From CAZLRH01 sp964562015 (GTDB taxonomy: Bacteria; Verrucomicrobiota; Verrucomicrobiia; Opitutales; JABDGR01): a stretch of DNA of 22,764 nt. Positions 7,135-15,508 of the stretch are shown piece by piece. The stretch is from NCBI GenBank assembly GCA_964562015.1, contig CAZLRH010000038.1, positions 1 to 22,764 of the forward strand, written 5' to 3'. Within the stretch, counting starts at the first letter, position 1; every line of letters starts with the position of its first letter. The notes beneath the pieces were generated by a model. That model searched no databases and was not told the origin of the DNA. It saw only the letters and a program-made list of their open reading frames with translations. The position numbers and the translations under genes are program-made.

Positions 7135-8388
7135 ATGCACTACCACGCAGTTGTCATTGGCGCCGGGCCCGCGGGCAGCACCGCCGGCGCCGCGCTCGCC
7201 CGGGCCGGCGAAAAAGTGCTGATCGTGGAAAAGGAAAAGTTCCCCCGCTTCCGCATTGGCGAATCGTTGCTGCCCGCGGGCAACGACTATTTCGAAAAGA
7301 CCGGCGTCTGGGAGAAATTGCTCGCCGCCGGCTTTGTCGAAAAATACGGCGCGGAATTCTATGACGGCCGCACCGGCCGGGGCGTGCACATCATTTTTGC
7401 CAACGGTTTTTTCGGCGGGCCCGCGATGACCTTTCAAGTCGAGCGGGCCGTCTTCGACCAGGTTTTGCTGGATCACGCCGCTTCTTGCGGTTGCGCGGTG
7501 CGGATGGAGACACGCGTGACGGGAGCGCGCCGCGCGGGCGCCGGATGGGAACTCGAGCTGGCGGGCGCCGATGCCGGCCAAGTTACCGCCGATTGGATTT
7601 TCGATGCCAGCGGACGCGACGCCGTGATGGGGCGGATGCTCGGCGTGCCGCATGACGCGCTGAACTATCCCAAGCGCATGGCGGTTTATAATCATTTTTC
7701 GGGAGTGCCGCGGCGCACGGACCGGCGCGGCGGCAACACGCACATCATCCGCCTGCCCGGCGGCTGGTTTTGGGTGATTCCGCTGGCGGGTGGAAAAACC
7801 TCCGTGGGCCTGGTCATGCCGTTGGCGGAGGCCGGAGGCGGGCAGTTGCGCGACCCCGAGGCGGTTTTTTGGCGGACCGTGCGCGAAACCAAATTGCTCC
7901 CGGAAATGATGGAGGAGGCCAAACCCCTCGATAAATACCGGGTCACGGCGGACTATTGTTACTGCCATGCGCGCTTTGCGGACGACGGTTTGTTTATGAT
8001 CGGCGATGCCTCGAGCTTCATCGACCCGATTTTCTCCTCGGGTGTCAGCCTGGCATGCGCCTCCGCCTCGCGCGCGGTGGAAACCTGCCTGCGCCTGAAA
8101 CGCACCGGCCGGCGTTTTGACCGCGGCGAGCAGCGGCGCTTTACGGCATACATGAAGGAGCGGGTGTTGACGGTGCGGAAATTGGTGGAGTCGTTTTACG
8201 ACCCCGCGAGTTTTGAGATTTTCATGCAGCCCACGAATCGCGGGCGGGTCTTCGCCGCGGTCAATGCCGTGATGGCGGGCCACCATACCTTGCCGTGGAG
8301 CGCGCGCTGGCGATTTCAAGTTTTTCTTGCGGCCTGCGCCATCAACCGCTTCATGCGTCGTCCGTCCGGCAGCGAGGCGGGCGCTTGA
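7135..8388 (+). CDS. FAD-dependent tryptophan-halogenase-like monooxygenase
   Basis: The 417-residue flavoprotein begins with a Rossmann FAD-binding motif (VVIGAGPAGS, residues 7-15) and has RIGESLLPA near residue 40, the second flavin motif FMIGDAS near 287, and two signatures associated with flavin-dependent halogenases: WxWxIP (W211, W213, P216) and FxxPxxSxG (FIDPIFSSG, about 295-303). K70, in FVEKYGAEF, could be the catalytic lysine. Such enzymes halogenate aromatic or carrier-bound substrates using FADH2, oxygen and halide. Related family members are simple oxidoreductases, so activity is not proven. It is followed at once by an acyl ligase gene, and some aryl-polyene clusters such as those for brominated xanthomonadins carry comparable flavoproteins. 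The start ATG lies directly before the Rossmann motif. Confidence 0.75.
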   Translation: MHYHAVVIGAGPAGSTAGAALARAGEKVLIVEKEKFPRFRIGESLLPAGNDYFEKTGVWEKLLAAGFVEKYGAEFYDGRTGRGVHIIFANGFFGGPAMTFQVERAVFDQVLLDHAASCGCAVRMETRVTGARRAGAGWELELAGADAGQVTADWIFDASGRDAVMGRMLGVPHDALNYPKRMAVYNHFSGVPRRTDRRGGNTHIIRLPGGWFWVIPLAGGKTSVGLVMPLAEAGGGQLRDPEAVFWRTVRETKLLPEMMEEAKPLDKYRVTADYCYCHARFADDGLFMIGDASSFIDPIFSSGVSLACASASRAVETCLRLKRTGRRFDRGEQRRFTAYMKERVLTVRKLVESFYDPASFEIFMQPTNRGRVFAAVNAVMAGHHTLPWSARWRFQVFLAACAINRFMRRPSGSEAGA

Positions 8389-8395
8389 GCGTGGA

Positions 8396-9739
8396 ATGCT
8401 TTTCTCCGTGAAGAAAACACCCAACATGCGTCCCGGCGAATTGTGGGGCCGATGGCTGGAAACGGCGGCCCGGCGGCCGCGGGCGGCGTTGCTCGTGGAT
8501 GCCGGCCGGGGCTGCACCTATCGCGCCGCCGAAATTACGGCGGCGGCGGAAGCGGTGTTCCAGGCCGGCAATTTTGATCGCGCAGGCGGGTGTGTCGCTT
8601 GGGTCTTGCCCAACGGCTTGGATTGGCTGGCCCTTTTTTTGGCGGTGCAAAAAGCCGGTTGGGCGGCGATGCCTTTGGATGCTGGGTTGACGGAAACGCA
8701 AGGTCGGGAACTCGCGCGTCGCCTGGGCGCCACCCATTTATGGACGGGGCAAGCATTATCACCACTGGGGACGCGCGCGCGCCGCTGGCCGGGTATCGCG
8801 GTGGTGAAGACGACGTCCGGCTCTTCCGGCCAGGCCGCGGCCGTGCCTTGCCGGGCGCGCCATCTGTTGGCGGACTATGAAAATATTCGCGCGGGCATGG
8901 GCTTGCGTCTCCACGACCGGAATCTTGGGCTTATACCTTGGGGCCATTCCTACGGCTTGGGCAGCGTGGTGATGCCGTTGCTGGTGGACGGCCTGCCGAT
9001 AATTACGGCGGCGGCCTACACGATTTCGCAAATTCCCGAATGGTGTGAGCGCTACCACCCGACGGTTTTTCCGTCGGTGCCGGCCGTTTTTCAGCTTCTC
9101 GCCGAAAATTCAGGAAGTCGCCCGCTGGGCCAACTGCGGCTGGCTATTTCGGCCGGTGCGCCGCTGTCACCGGCAATTGCACACGCCTTCCGGCGCCGCT
9201 CTGGCCTGCGATTGCATAATTTTTATGGCGCCTCGGAAACGGGTGGCATCTGCTATGACCGCACCGGCCGGGCCGTGTTCACGGACTCCTGCGTCGGGTC
9301 CCCATTGCCAGGAGTGCGCGTCACGTTTCGCGTGGGCCGGGTGCTGGTGCAAAGTGCGGCGGTCGCCGCGAAAAACGGCCGGCACCTGCTGCCGGATGGC
9401 GGAGCATGGAATGAAAAAGGCGAGCTACTCTTGCGTGGGCGCATCGGGCGCTGGGCCAATTTGGCGGGGCGGAAAGTCGCGCCGGTGGAAATTGAATCGC
9501 AGTTACGGTCGCTGCCGGGAGTGACGGAAGTGTGGTGTGGCGTAGGTGTGCGCGCGGGCCGCGATTTTCTGGCGGTCGCGGTGGAGAGCGGCAAAGGAGA
9601 AAGCGAATTGAAGCGCGCGCTGGCGGAGCGCTTGCCCGCGTGGAAGCAGCCGCGCGCCTGGCTGGTGCTCGCGCAATTTCCGCGCACCGCCCGCGGCAAG
9701 ACCGACTCCCGCGCACTCTCGAGCCGTCTCGGGCTGTAA
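8396..9739 (+). CDS. AMP-forming acyl-CoA/acyl-ACP ligase
   Basis: The roughly 447-residue protein belongs to the ANL adenylating superfamily. Visible motifs are the phosphate loop TTSGSSG (about residues 139-145), IPWGHSYGLG, SAGAPLS, the adenine-binding YGASETGG (about 277-284), GRIGRWANLAGRKV before the C-terminal domain, and a terminal PRTARGKTD containing the likely catalytic lysine (about 435). It should activate a carboxylic acid as acyl-AMP and transfer it to a thiol, CoA or the cluster's carrier protein; in aryl-polyene systems the homologue loads the aromatic starter. It is shorter than typical 500-residue ligases. The ATG at 8396 lies 7 nt after the flavoprotein stop; a second ATG at 8426 is possible, and the open frame extends upstream to 8327 inside the neighbour. 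It converges with the dehydratase gene 9 bp away. Confidence 0.85.
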   Translation: MLFSVKKTPNMRPGELWGRWLETAARRPRAALLVDAGRGCTYRAAEITAAAEAVFQAGNFDRAGGCVAWVLPNGLDWLALFLAVQKAGWAAMPLDAGLTETQGRELARRLGATHLWTGQALSPLGTRARRWPGIAVVKTTSGSSGQAAAVPCRARHLLADYENIRAGMGLRLHDRNLGLIPWGHSYGLGSVVMPLLVDGLPIITAAAYTISQIPEWCERYHPTVFPSVPAVFQLLAENSGSRPLGQLRLAISAGAPLSPAIAHAFRRRSGLRLHNFYGASETGGICYDRTGRAVFTDSCVGSPLPGVRVTFRVGRVLVQSAAVAAKNGRHLLPDGGAWNEKGELLLRGRIGRWANLAGRKVAPVEIESQLRSLPGVTEVWCGVGVRAGRDFLAVAVESGKGESELKRALAERLPAWKQPRAWLVLAQFPRTARGKTDSRALSSRLGL

Positions 9740-9748
9740 GGGCGGCGC

Positions 9749-10171
9749 CTAGGCTTCCGCTCGGGGATGGGCCATGACGATTTCGCCCTCGGCCAGCACC
9801 GAACCCTCTCGGGTAATCTGGATCTGAAACGTGGCCAGTTCCGGCCACGCGACGGCGAGGCGGGCGTGAATTTGCAGCGTTTGCGAGGGCACCGCGGGCA
9901 GGCGAATGCGAAATTTTCTGATTTCCACCAGTTGCAACGGCGTCGCCGTGGAAAAGCCCGCCTGCATCGCCCACAGCGCGCCCGCGACTTGCGCGCCCAT
10001 CTCGGCAAAATAAACCGCCGGCAGCAAGGGGCGGCCGGGAAAATGGTCCTGGAAAATCGGCCAGTCCGGATTCAACCAGACTTGGCCACGCAGCGCGGGC
10101 CCGGGTTCGAGCGCCGCGAATTCACTTACCAGTCGGAAGCCGGGGCCGTGGGGAAGCAGTGGTGGAGTCAT
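9749..10171 (-). CDS. 3-hydroxyacyl-ACP dehydratase-like hotdog protein (FabZ/ApeI type)
   Basis: The roughly 140-residue single hotdog domain starts with LLPHGPGFRLV, matching the FabZ opening LPHRxPFLLV. It carries the active-site helix segment DHFPGRPLLPAVYFAEMGAQ, with the histidine (DHFPG) and the glutamate (FAEM) at the catalytic positions. It should dehydrate 3-hydroxyacyl-ACP to the trans-2-enoyl form and so create the double bonds of a polyene chain. I prefer the ATG at 10171 from this family alignment; an in-frame ATG at 10192 would add seven residues. Its 5' end overlaps the LolA-like gene by 50 nt (71 with the longer start). It is the last gene of the minus-strand operon. Confidence 0.8.
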   Translation of the reverse strand: MTPPLLPHGPGFRLVSEFAALEPGPALRGQVWLNPDWPIFQDHFPGRPLLPAVYFAEMGAQVAGALWAMQAGFSTATPLQLVEIRKFRIRLPAVPSQTLQIHARLAVAWPELATFQIQITREGSVLAEGEIVMAHPRAEA

Positions 10172-10835
10172 CGACGGGAGGTTCGGGCGCATTCACCGTG
10201 GGTGGTCCGAGCGAAGCCCAAGTGGAAAAAATGAAAGTCAACGAAGCGTCTTGAGCAAAAAAGATATCAAGGCGCACGGGATCGAAGGTGCGGGCGTCGA
10301 TTTCCACCTGTATGCGGCGGGGCTGGCCCGTGGCCGCGCCGGGCTTGGGCAGCAGTTGCAGGTGGACCGTGTCGTGGTCAAGCCGGGCGGTCGTGGTGAA
10401 GTCCTTCTGCCAGGCGGCGGGAGGCTGCCGGAAAAAGTCCAGGAGCGCACGCACCATCGGTTGGGCGGCGACTTGGGGCGCGCGGCCGGAAAATTTTTGC
10501 CCCACCTCGCCATTGCGGATCCAGACTTCTCCCGCGAGCGGCGCCGTGTAGGTCACTTCCAGCGTGGCCGGGGCGCGATAAGTTAAAAGGCCGTCGCTGA
10601 TGATGGGTGCGAGCAAGTCCGGGCTGTGCGCCTCCTGATGAAAATTTCCGCTCCAGCCGGCGGTGCCCAGGCGGTGGTCGGCGTAGTTTTTCTGAAACGC
10701 CGCCAACTCGGCCTCACTCAGCGGCGGGGCGGACGCCGGGGTTTCCGGGGTCGCCGCGGCGGTGGCGCAAAACGCAAAAATGAGCAGGGGAAGCACGGAC
10801 ACGATTTTGCTTCCCGCCGCGCGAAACGCAATCAC
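10122..10835 (-). CDS. LolA-like outer-membrane lipoprotein carrier family protein
   Basis: The 237-residue protein has a signal peptide (hydrophobic core VLPLLIFAFCATAAA, cleavage near residue 28). The body resembles the LolA half-barrel: GNFHQEAHSPDLLAPIISDGLLTYRAPATLEV in the order expected for the 'F-x-Q ... G-x-l-x-y-x-P' pattern, then a QPMVRALLDFF helix and a second sheet. LolA-like proteins ferry lipids across the periplasm, and dedicated copies accompany MMPL exporters in aryl-polyene clusters. Together they probably take the finished product to the outer membrane. The start is GTG at 10835, overlapping the MMPL stop in a GTGA arrangement. The last 25 residues are proline- and serine-rich and overlap the next gene's 5' end. 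Confidence 0.7.
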   Translation of the reverse strand: MIAFRAAGSKIVSVLPLLIFAFCATAAATPETPASAPPLSEAELAAFQKNYADHRLGTAGWSGNFHQEAHSPDLLAPIISDGLLTYRAPATLEVTYTAPLAGEVWIRNGEVGQKFSGRAPQVAAQPMVRALLDFFRQPPAAWQKDFTTTARLDHDTVHLQLLPKPGAATGQPRRIQVEIDARTFDPVRLDIFFAQDASLTFIFSTWASLGPPTVNAPEPPVDDSTTASPRPRLPTGK

Positions 10836-12931
10836 TTACCCTTGGGCTTGAGGCCGGCGAGCAACGCGGGCAGGCCGAGGATTCCGGCCAAAAAAGAATA
10901 CAAAATACCCAGCGCCAGCACGACGCCGAAATTGCGCAGCGCCGGCTGGGCGCTGAACGCGCTCGCCCCGAAGCCAATGACAGTCACAGCCGCCACTAGG
11001 GCCAGCGGCCGGCCCAGGCGCTGTCGCGCCGCCGTCCACCGCTGTCCTTCCTGCCGGACGAACAACATGATGAAAATGCAAAAATCCTCTCCCAGGCCAA
11101 AGAGAATCGGCAGACTGGCGCAGGCTGCCAGCGAGAGCGGTTCATGCACTGCGGCGAGGCTGGCCAGCCACCAGCCCATACCCGCCGCCATGGCGAGCAA
11201 GACGCGCAATAAATTCGTAAATGTGCCCACGCCCCAGGCCAGTAATATCAATATCACGCCCATGGACCAGGCCGAGGTGGTTATTAAATTATGTTGGAGC
11301 AGGGTCGGCAGGGTGGCCTGCAAACGCGCGAAAGCAGTGCTGCCGCGCGACCAGATTTCCAAGCCAGGATCGCCGCGGCTCCACTGCTCCAGCGAGCCAA
11401 AAAGATTTTGGTAAGGCTCGGCCAGGTGCGGTTGAAAACCCTCCGCCACGAAAAGCGGGGCGAGCGCGAACGGGGTGCGGGCGGACCAAATTTGGCGATT
11501 GGCGGCCCACGCGCGTTCATCGCCGGAAATAAATTTTACCGGCGCGTAGGCCGAAAGGATGTCTTGTCCGCGCTGGGCTTCCAGGCCCGGCGGAGACATC
11601 CGGGACCATGAGAGGTCGTAAATTTTTTCGGGATTTAGGCCCGCCCAGCCCAATAGCAGCCAGCCGCCGAGCAGGAAAATCCAGCCCAGCCGTCGCCACC
11701 AAAGGGGGGCCGCCCTTTCCGGCTCCGGCTCAGCGAGGATTTGGGGCGCAGGGGAGGAATTAAGGTGACTCTCCACCCAGCGGGCCCACGGCCCCATGGC
11801 CAGCAGGCCGACGACAATCAGGCAGACATTGATGAGCACGGCGAATTGCCGCAGTCCCGGCAAGGCACTTGCCGCCAGCCCGCCCAAGCCGGCGGCGGTT
11901 GTCAGCACGCAAAAAATCAAACTGCGCCGCAAAGTCGCCCACGCTGCGCCGGTGCGGCGCCCGCCCGTGGCCAGGTGATGGTAAACGACCGCGCCGTAGT
12001 CGGAACACAAACCCAGCGCGACCGAGGCAAACGCGACACTCAGCAGGTTGATGCTGCCCCAGACCACGCGAGCCACGAGCAGGCCGGCGAACAAACCCGC
12101 CGCTTGCAGAACACTGAGCGCCACCAGCGGAAACCACGAGCGGTAGGCGAGGAGAAAAACCAGCGCAATGAGAATTCCGGAACCGAGGGTCATGCCGATC
12201 ATTTCACGGCGCATCTGGCTGGCGATTTCCGCGACATACGCCGCCTCCCCGGTCAACGCGATGCGGCCGGGCGCCAAACCCTGGCCGGCCAAGGCTCCTC
12301 GCACCGCAGTCACCAGGGGCTCGGCGGTGGCAAGCGTATTGGCGCGGATTTTCGGGATAATGCGCAAAATCGGATTCGGTGCGGCTGGTGGCGGCCCCGT
12401 CATCGCGGCGGACGACGCGGTCACCACCCAATCAGCCAATCCCAGTGGATCATAATGCAGGCGGGCCCAAACCGCGGGATCGGGCCAGCCGGCCAAGGCT
12501 TCACGGGTGGCGTGAAGGCGTGCATGAATTTCCGCTTCGCTCGTCGCCTGGGCAAAAGTGGTAAATTTATCCGGCGGCAAGCCGATGAAGACAGAAGCCC
12601 AGCCTTCGGGGGCGAGGCGGGAAGGGTCGGTCAGAACTTCCGCTCTGGCCACGAGGGGCGAATTGGCCAGGGCCTCAGCCACGCCTTGCAGTCGCGCGGC
12701 CCATTGTCCCGGGTCATCCGCACCGGGTTCAACGACTACTCCCAGCAGGCTGAAGTCGTCGCTCTCGCGCGCTTGCAGCGCCCGCAAGTCGCGCACGGCG
12801 GGCAAGTCGGCGGGAAAAAGTTCTATCAGATCGCCTTGCCAGCGCAGCGTCAGCAGGGTCCAGGCGGCCAAGGCTAGCCCGGCCAGCCCCAGGATTGCTT
12901 TCAGGACATGAGGTTTGATCCGGTTGGGCAT
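10832..12931 (-). CDS. MMPL/RND-family exporter
   Basis: The 699-residue inner-membrane protein has the duplicated MMPL layout: an N-terminal membrane helix, a periplasmic domain (about residues 35-225), five helices, a second single helix and periplasmic loop (about 420-540), and five more helices. The two halves carry the expected acidic motif in the fourth helix, GLCSDYGAVVYHH in the first and GLGEDFCIFIMLF in the second, which would drive proton-coupled transport. Family members export lipids and polyketides; in aryl-polyene clusters one such gene sits beside a LolA-like gene exactly as here. It lies 26 nt after the ACP gene and overlaps the LolA-like gene by 4 nt. The start ATG is unambiguous. 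Confidence 0.85.
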   Translation of the reverse strand: MPNRIKPHVLKAILGLAGLALAAWTLLTLRWQGDLIELFPADLPAVRDLRALQARESDDFSLLGVVVEPGADDPGQWAARLQGVAEALANSPLVARAEVLTDPSRLAPEGWASVFIGLPPDKFTTFAQATSEAEIHARLHATREALAGWPDPAVWARLHYDPLGLADWVVTASSAAMTGPPPAAPNPILRIIPKIRANTLATAEPLVTAVRGALAGQGLAPGRIALTGEAAYVAEIASQMRREMIGMTLGSGILIALVFLLAYRSWFPLVALSVLQAAGLFAGLLVARVVWGSINLLSVAFASVALGLCSDYGAVVYHHLATGGRRTGAAWATLRRSLIFCVLTTAAGLGGLAASALPGLRQFAVLINVCLIVVGLLAMGPWARWVESHLNSSPAPQILAEPEPERAAPLWWRRLGWIFLLGGWLLLGWAGLNPEKIYDLSWSRMSPPGLEAQRGQDILSAYAPVKFISGDERAWAANRQIWSARTPFALAPLFVAEGFQPHLAEPYQNLFGSLEQWSRGDPGLEIWSRGSTAFARLQATLPTLLQHNLITTSAWSMGVILILLAWGVGTFTNLLRVLLAMAAGMGWWLASLAAVHEPLSLAACASLPILFGLGEDFCIFIMLFVRQEGQRWTAARQRLGRPLALVAAVTVIGFGASAFSAQPALRNFGVVLALGILYSFLAGILGLPALLAGLKPKGK

Positions 12932-12957
12932 AGGGAAACCGGAGTCGGGCAGGCGGC

Positions 12958-13218
12958 CTAGGGTTGCTCATTAATCCAAGTTTGCAAGACGCCCAGGGTC
13001 TCGAGCACGCGCCGGACCAGCTTGGGATCCTTGAGGGTCACGCCGTAACTCCGTTCGACGGCCACCGCGAGTTGCAAAGCATCAATGGAATCCAAGCCCA
13101 GGCCGTCCGGGCCGAAGAGGAGTTGGTCGGCCCCGATATTTTGCGGCTCCACGCGTAACAACGTGTTTTCCACAAGGATGACCCGCAGGTCCTCAAGAGT
13201 CGCCGGAAGCTTGGCCAT
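12958..13218 (-). CDS. Acyl carrier protein
   Basis: The 86-residue protein has the carrier-protein motif GLDSIDAL; the serine at residue 44 is the attachment site for 4'-phosphopantetheine, which would hold the growing chain as a thioester. A helix (LEDLRVILVENTLL) precedes it and another (VLETLGVLQTWI) closes the domain, as usual in ACPs. I chose the ATG at 13218; an in-frame GTG at 13236 overlaps the stop of the degenerate ketosynthase and would add six residues through translational coupling. It is the only ACP in the window, whereas known aryl-polyene clusters commonly have two, so another may lie elsewhere. Confidence 0.9.
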   Translation of the reverse strand: MAKLPATLEDLRVILVENTLLRVEPQNIGADQLLFGPDGLGLDSIDALQLAVAVERSYGVTLKDPKLVRRVLETLGVLQTWINEQP

Positions 13219-13232
13219 AGCGAGGAACCAAT

Positions 13233-14270
13233 TCACTTATGCCCGTCCGTGCAATGGCGAAATGATTCCCAGCCCAGGGCCGCGACATGATGGCTCGTGC
13301 CCCACAACGGCAACACGAAGGCGGATTTCTCCTCCGGTGCCGAGGCGAGGATCCGCACGAGCTGCCAGCCCGCCCCGGTCGCCTGGGCCTCGCCGAGGTA
13401 GGGCGAGGGAGCGGGCAGTTCCGGACGCGCAGGCCGCTGCTTCCACGCTTGCCGCGCGGGGCCAGCCGGTGGCATCGGACCCGGCGACATTGGCCAAGCC
13501 GGATCAAATGCATTGAGGACTTCGGCGAGCACTTGCGGCGCAGCGGCGCGGCGTCCCCAAGGACGGCTGGAATGAATTTGCATCGTTCCCTGGGTTTGTG
13601 GCGCTCCTTCGCGTGTGACCACAAAGGCAACCGCGCCTTCGGCTGGAAAATGGCCTTTCGCCTCTCGAAACCAACCCGCTCGCCACGTCACTTCCATGAT
13701 CGCCTCGTCCATTTCCTCCGCCGCGGCCACGATGACCGCATCCACGGTGCCTTGCTCCAGCCATAGTGCGGCATTCAGCCAAGCTTGGGCCAGGGTGCTG
13801 GCATCGCCAATCCAGGCGGACGACGGACCCTCACGACCCAATACTCCCAGCACATGGTTCAAGGGGGCGTTGAAAACCGTTTCGGGAAACCACGCCGGAT
13901 TGGCGCCATCCGCGCCCGCCCGCGCCACGCCTTCATAGAATTTTCGCGTAAAGCCCAAGACGCCGTTTCCCAAGGCCACCGATAAGCCCAGGTTTATGCC
14001 CGGAGGCAAGTTTGCGCGCCGCAGGGCCTCATCCACTGCCTCAATTAAAAAGAGCGTCAGTGATCCAGCCCGCCGCAGCCGCGGATGCGTCCGCCAGCGC
14101 GACCACGCGGGCAGCGTAAGGTCGACACACCCGGCCCGCACCTTCGGCCCCGCCGGCGCCAGGGTGGGCCACTCTTGCCGACGCGGCGGCGTGCCATCCA
14201 GCAAGTGGTCGAGGCCGAGGCCGGCGGGGCTGACGGCGCCCATCCCGGCGATGTTGAGGTGGAATTGCAT
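13233..14270 (-). CDS. Degenerate beta-ketoacyl synthase (chain-length-factor-like)
   Basis: The 345-residue protein keeps the thiolase-fold start of ketosynthases (LNIAGMGAVSPAGLGLDHLL) and the region before the active site (NAPLNHVLGVLGREGPSSAWIGDAST), but the nucleophilic cysteine is replaced: the segment reads DAST where DTACS or NACAS is expected (about residue 157). The conserved HGT and GH histidine motifs of the C-terminal half are also not recognisable, and it is some 65 residues shorter than the neighbouring ketosynthase. Such proteins usually pair with an active ketosynthase as a chain-length factor or structural partner; ketosynthase heterodimers occur in type II polyketide and aryl-polyene systems. 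It starts 2 nt after the ketosynthase stop, supporting a stoichiometric pair. Confidence 0.75.
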   Translation of the reverse strand: MQFHLNIAGMGAVSPAGLGLDHLLDGTPPRRQEWPTLAPAGPKVRAGCVDLTLPAWSRWRTHPRLRRAGSLTLFLIEAVDEALRRANLPPGINLGLSVALGNGVLGFTRKFYEGVARAGADGANPAWFPETVFNAPLNHVLGVLGREGPSSAWIGDASTLAQAWLNAALWLEQGTVDAVIVAAAEEMDEAIMEVTWRAGWFREAKGHFPAEGAVAFVVTREGAPQTQGTMQIHSSRPWGRRAAAPQVLAEVLNAFDPAWPMSPGPMPPAGPARQAWKQRPARPELPAPSPYLGEAQATGAGWQLVRILASAPEEKSAFVLPLWGTSHHVAALGWESFRHCTDGHK

Positions 14271-14272
14271 GG

Positions 14273-15508
14273 TCAGGCGGGCAGGAAAACGAGCGCGGCA
14301 TTCGCGCCGCCGAAACCGGCGTTGGTCGTGACAAAGGCGCGGCCGGTGGTGCGGGGGGCGCGGGATTGGGCGAGGCTGGCCGCCAGGTTGGGCAAGGGGT
14401 CGTCGATGGTGGCGGCGGGCAGGGGCGCGGCCCGCCGCAGGGCTTCAATGGTCAACACCACTTCGATGGCGCCGGCGGCCCCCAGCGTGTGACCGGTGAT
14501 ATTTTTAATCGAGCTGATTCCCACGTTCGATAAATGAGGGCCAAATACGCGCTCATAGGCATGCATTTCGGCTTCATCATTGGCCGGCGTGGCGGTGCCG
14601 TGGGCATTGAGGTAGGCGACCTCCTCCGGGGCCACTTGGGCCTGCGCGAGCGCCTGGCGCAGGGCTTGTTCCAAGGCGCGCCCTTCAGGATGCGGGTGCG
14701 TGAGGTGGTGCAAATCGGTGGCCTGGCCGTAGCCTGCCAGCCGCGCCAGCGGGGTGGCGTTGCGCCGGAGAACTTCGCTTTCGCTTTCGAGCACGACAAA
14801 GGCCGCGCCTTCTCCCAGCCAGAGTCCGTCGCGGGAAAGAGAAAAAGGCCGGCAAGTCGTCGGGCTGAGCGAACGCAGGCAGGAGAAGCCATGAAACAGC
14901 AATGCGCTCAGCGCTTCCGCCCCGCCCGCGGCGATCCGTTCCGCCCGGCCCGAAGCAATGATGCTGGCCGCGTGGCCGATGACATCCGCGCCACTCGCGC
15001 AGGCGTTGCTGAGATTGGCCGCGGCCCCGTGCAGGCCGTAGGTCTCCTGCAGCGCATAAGGCAGGTATTGTGCTTGATAGCGCAGGGCGGAGGCGACAAT
15101 GCCTCCGCGCCGGCCCGCACGCGCCCGCGTGACGCAGGCTTCACCATATTCGGTGCCGCCGCCCGTCGTGCTGCACCACAACGGCAACTCTGAATCCAGG
15201 CATCGCTGGCCGGCGCCGCGCAGCCCCGCCTGCACGAGGGCCGCGTCCAAGGCCGTGTGCCCCAGGCGCACAAACCGCGGCCATTGCGCCCGCCGGGGTG
15301 CGGCCAGCAGGGCGTCGTCATCCACCTGGGCCGCCACCTGGCAGGCGCAGCCCTTAATATCAAAATGTCGTACCGGTTGGGTGAGCGGCCGCCCTTGCGC
15401 GATCTTGTCCCACGCCGCCGGCACGCCCGCGCCGGCGGCGCTGACCAAGCCCGCGCCGGTGACATAGACGGGCCGGGACGGGCCCGGAGAGCGGGAGGTC
15501 AATGCCAT
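14273..15508 (-). CDS. Beta-ketoacyl-ACP synthase II-type (FabF-like ketosynthase)
   Basis: The 411-residue enzyme has a full catalytic triad: C170 in NACASG, H303 in NAHGTATPANDEAE and H340 in KNITGHTLGAAG, plus the closing GFGGANAALVF. It should condense malonyl-ACP with an ACP-bound acyl chain, extending it by two carbons per cycle. Its length matches FabF and type II polyketide ketosynthases. It overlaps the upstream papain-fold-like gene by 10 nt, and the degenerate ketosynthase follows after 2 nt, so the two ketosynthase proteins are probably translated together and form a dimer. No malonyl transferase is in the cluster, so the housekeeping FabD would be needed. Confidence 0.9.
   Translation of the reverse strand: MALTSRSPGPSRPVYVTGAGLVSAAGAGVPAAWDKIAQGRPLTQPVRHFDIKGCACQVAAQVDDDALLAAPRRAQWPRFVRLGHTALDAALVQAGLRGAGQRCLDSELPLWCSTTGGGTEYGEACVTRARAGRRGGIVASALRYQAQYLPYALQETYGLHGAAANLSNACASGADVIGHAASIIASGRAERIAAGGAEALSALLFHGFSCLRSLSPTTCRPFSLSRDGLWLGEGAAFVVLESESEVLRRNATPLARLAGYGQATDLHHLTHPHPEGRALEQALRQALAQAQVAPEEVAYLNAHGTATPANDEAEMHAYERVFGPHLSNVGISSIKNITGHTLGAAGAIEVVLTIEALRRAAPLPAATIDDPLPNLAASLAQSRAPRTTGRAFVTTNAGFGGANAALVFLPA

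Noticed and set aside
7081..8517. 478-residue open frame on the minus strand
   Set aside because: It lies antisense to the flavoprotein gene, which has clear motifs; the minus frame gives an Arg/His-rich product with no domain, typical of GC-rich shadow frames.
10122..10192. Overlap of LolA-like and dehydratase genes as evidence of a frameshift or fusion
   Set aside because: Both proteins look complete; the overlap is explained by the LolA-like protein's low-complexity tail and a later dehydratase start at 10171.
11741..12877. 378-residue open frame on the plus strand
   Set aside because: It is antisense to the MMPL exporter, whose membrane topology and motifs are convincing; the antisense product is Gln/Arg/Gly-rich.
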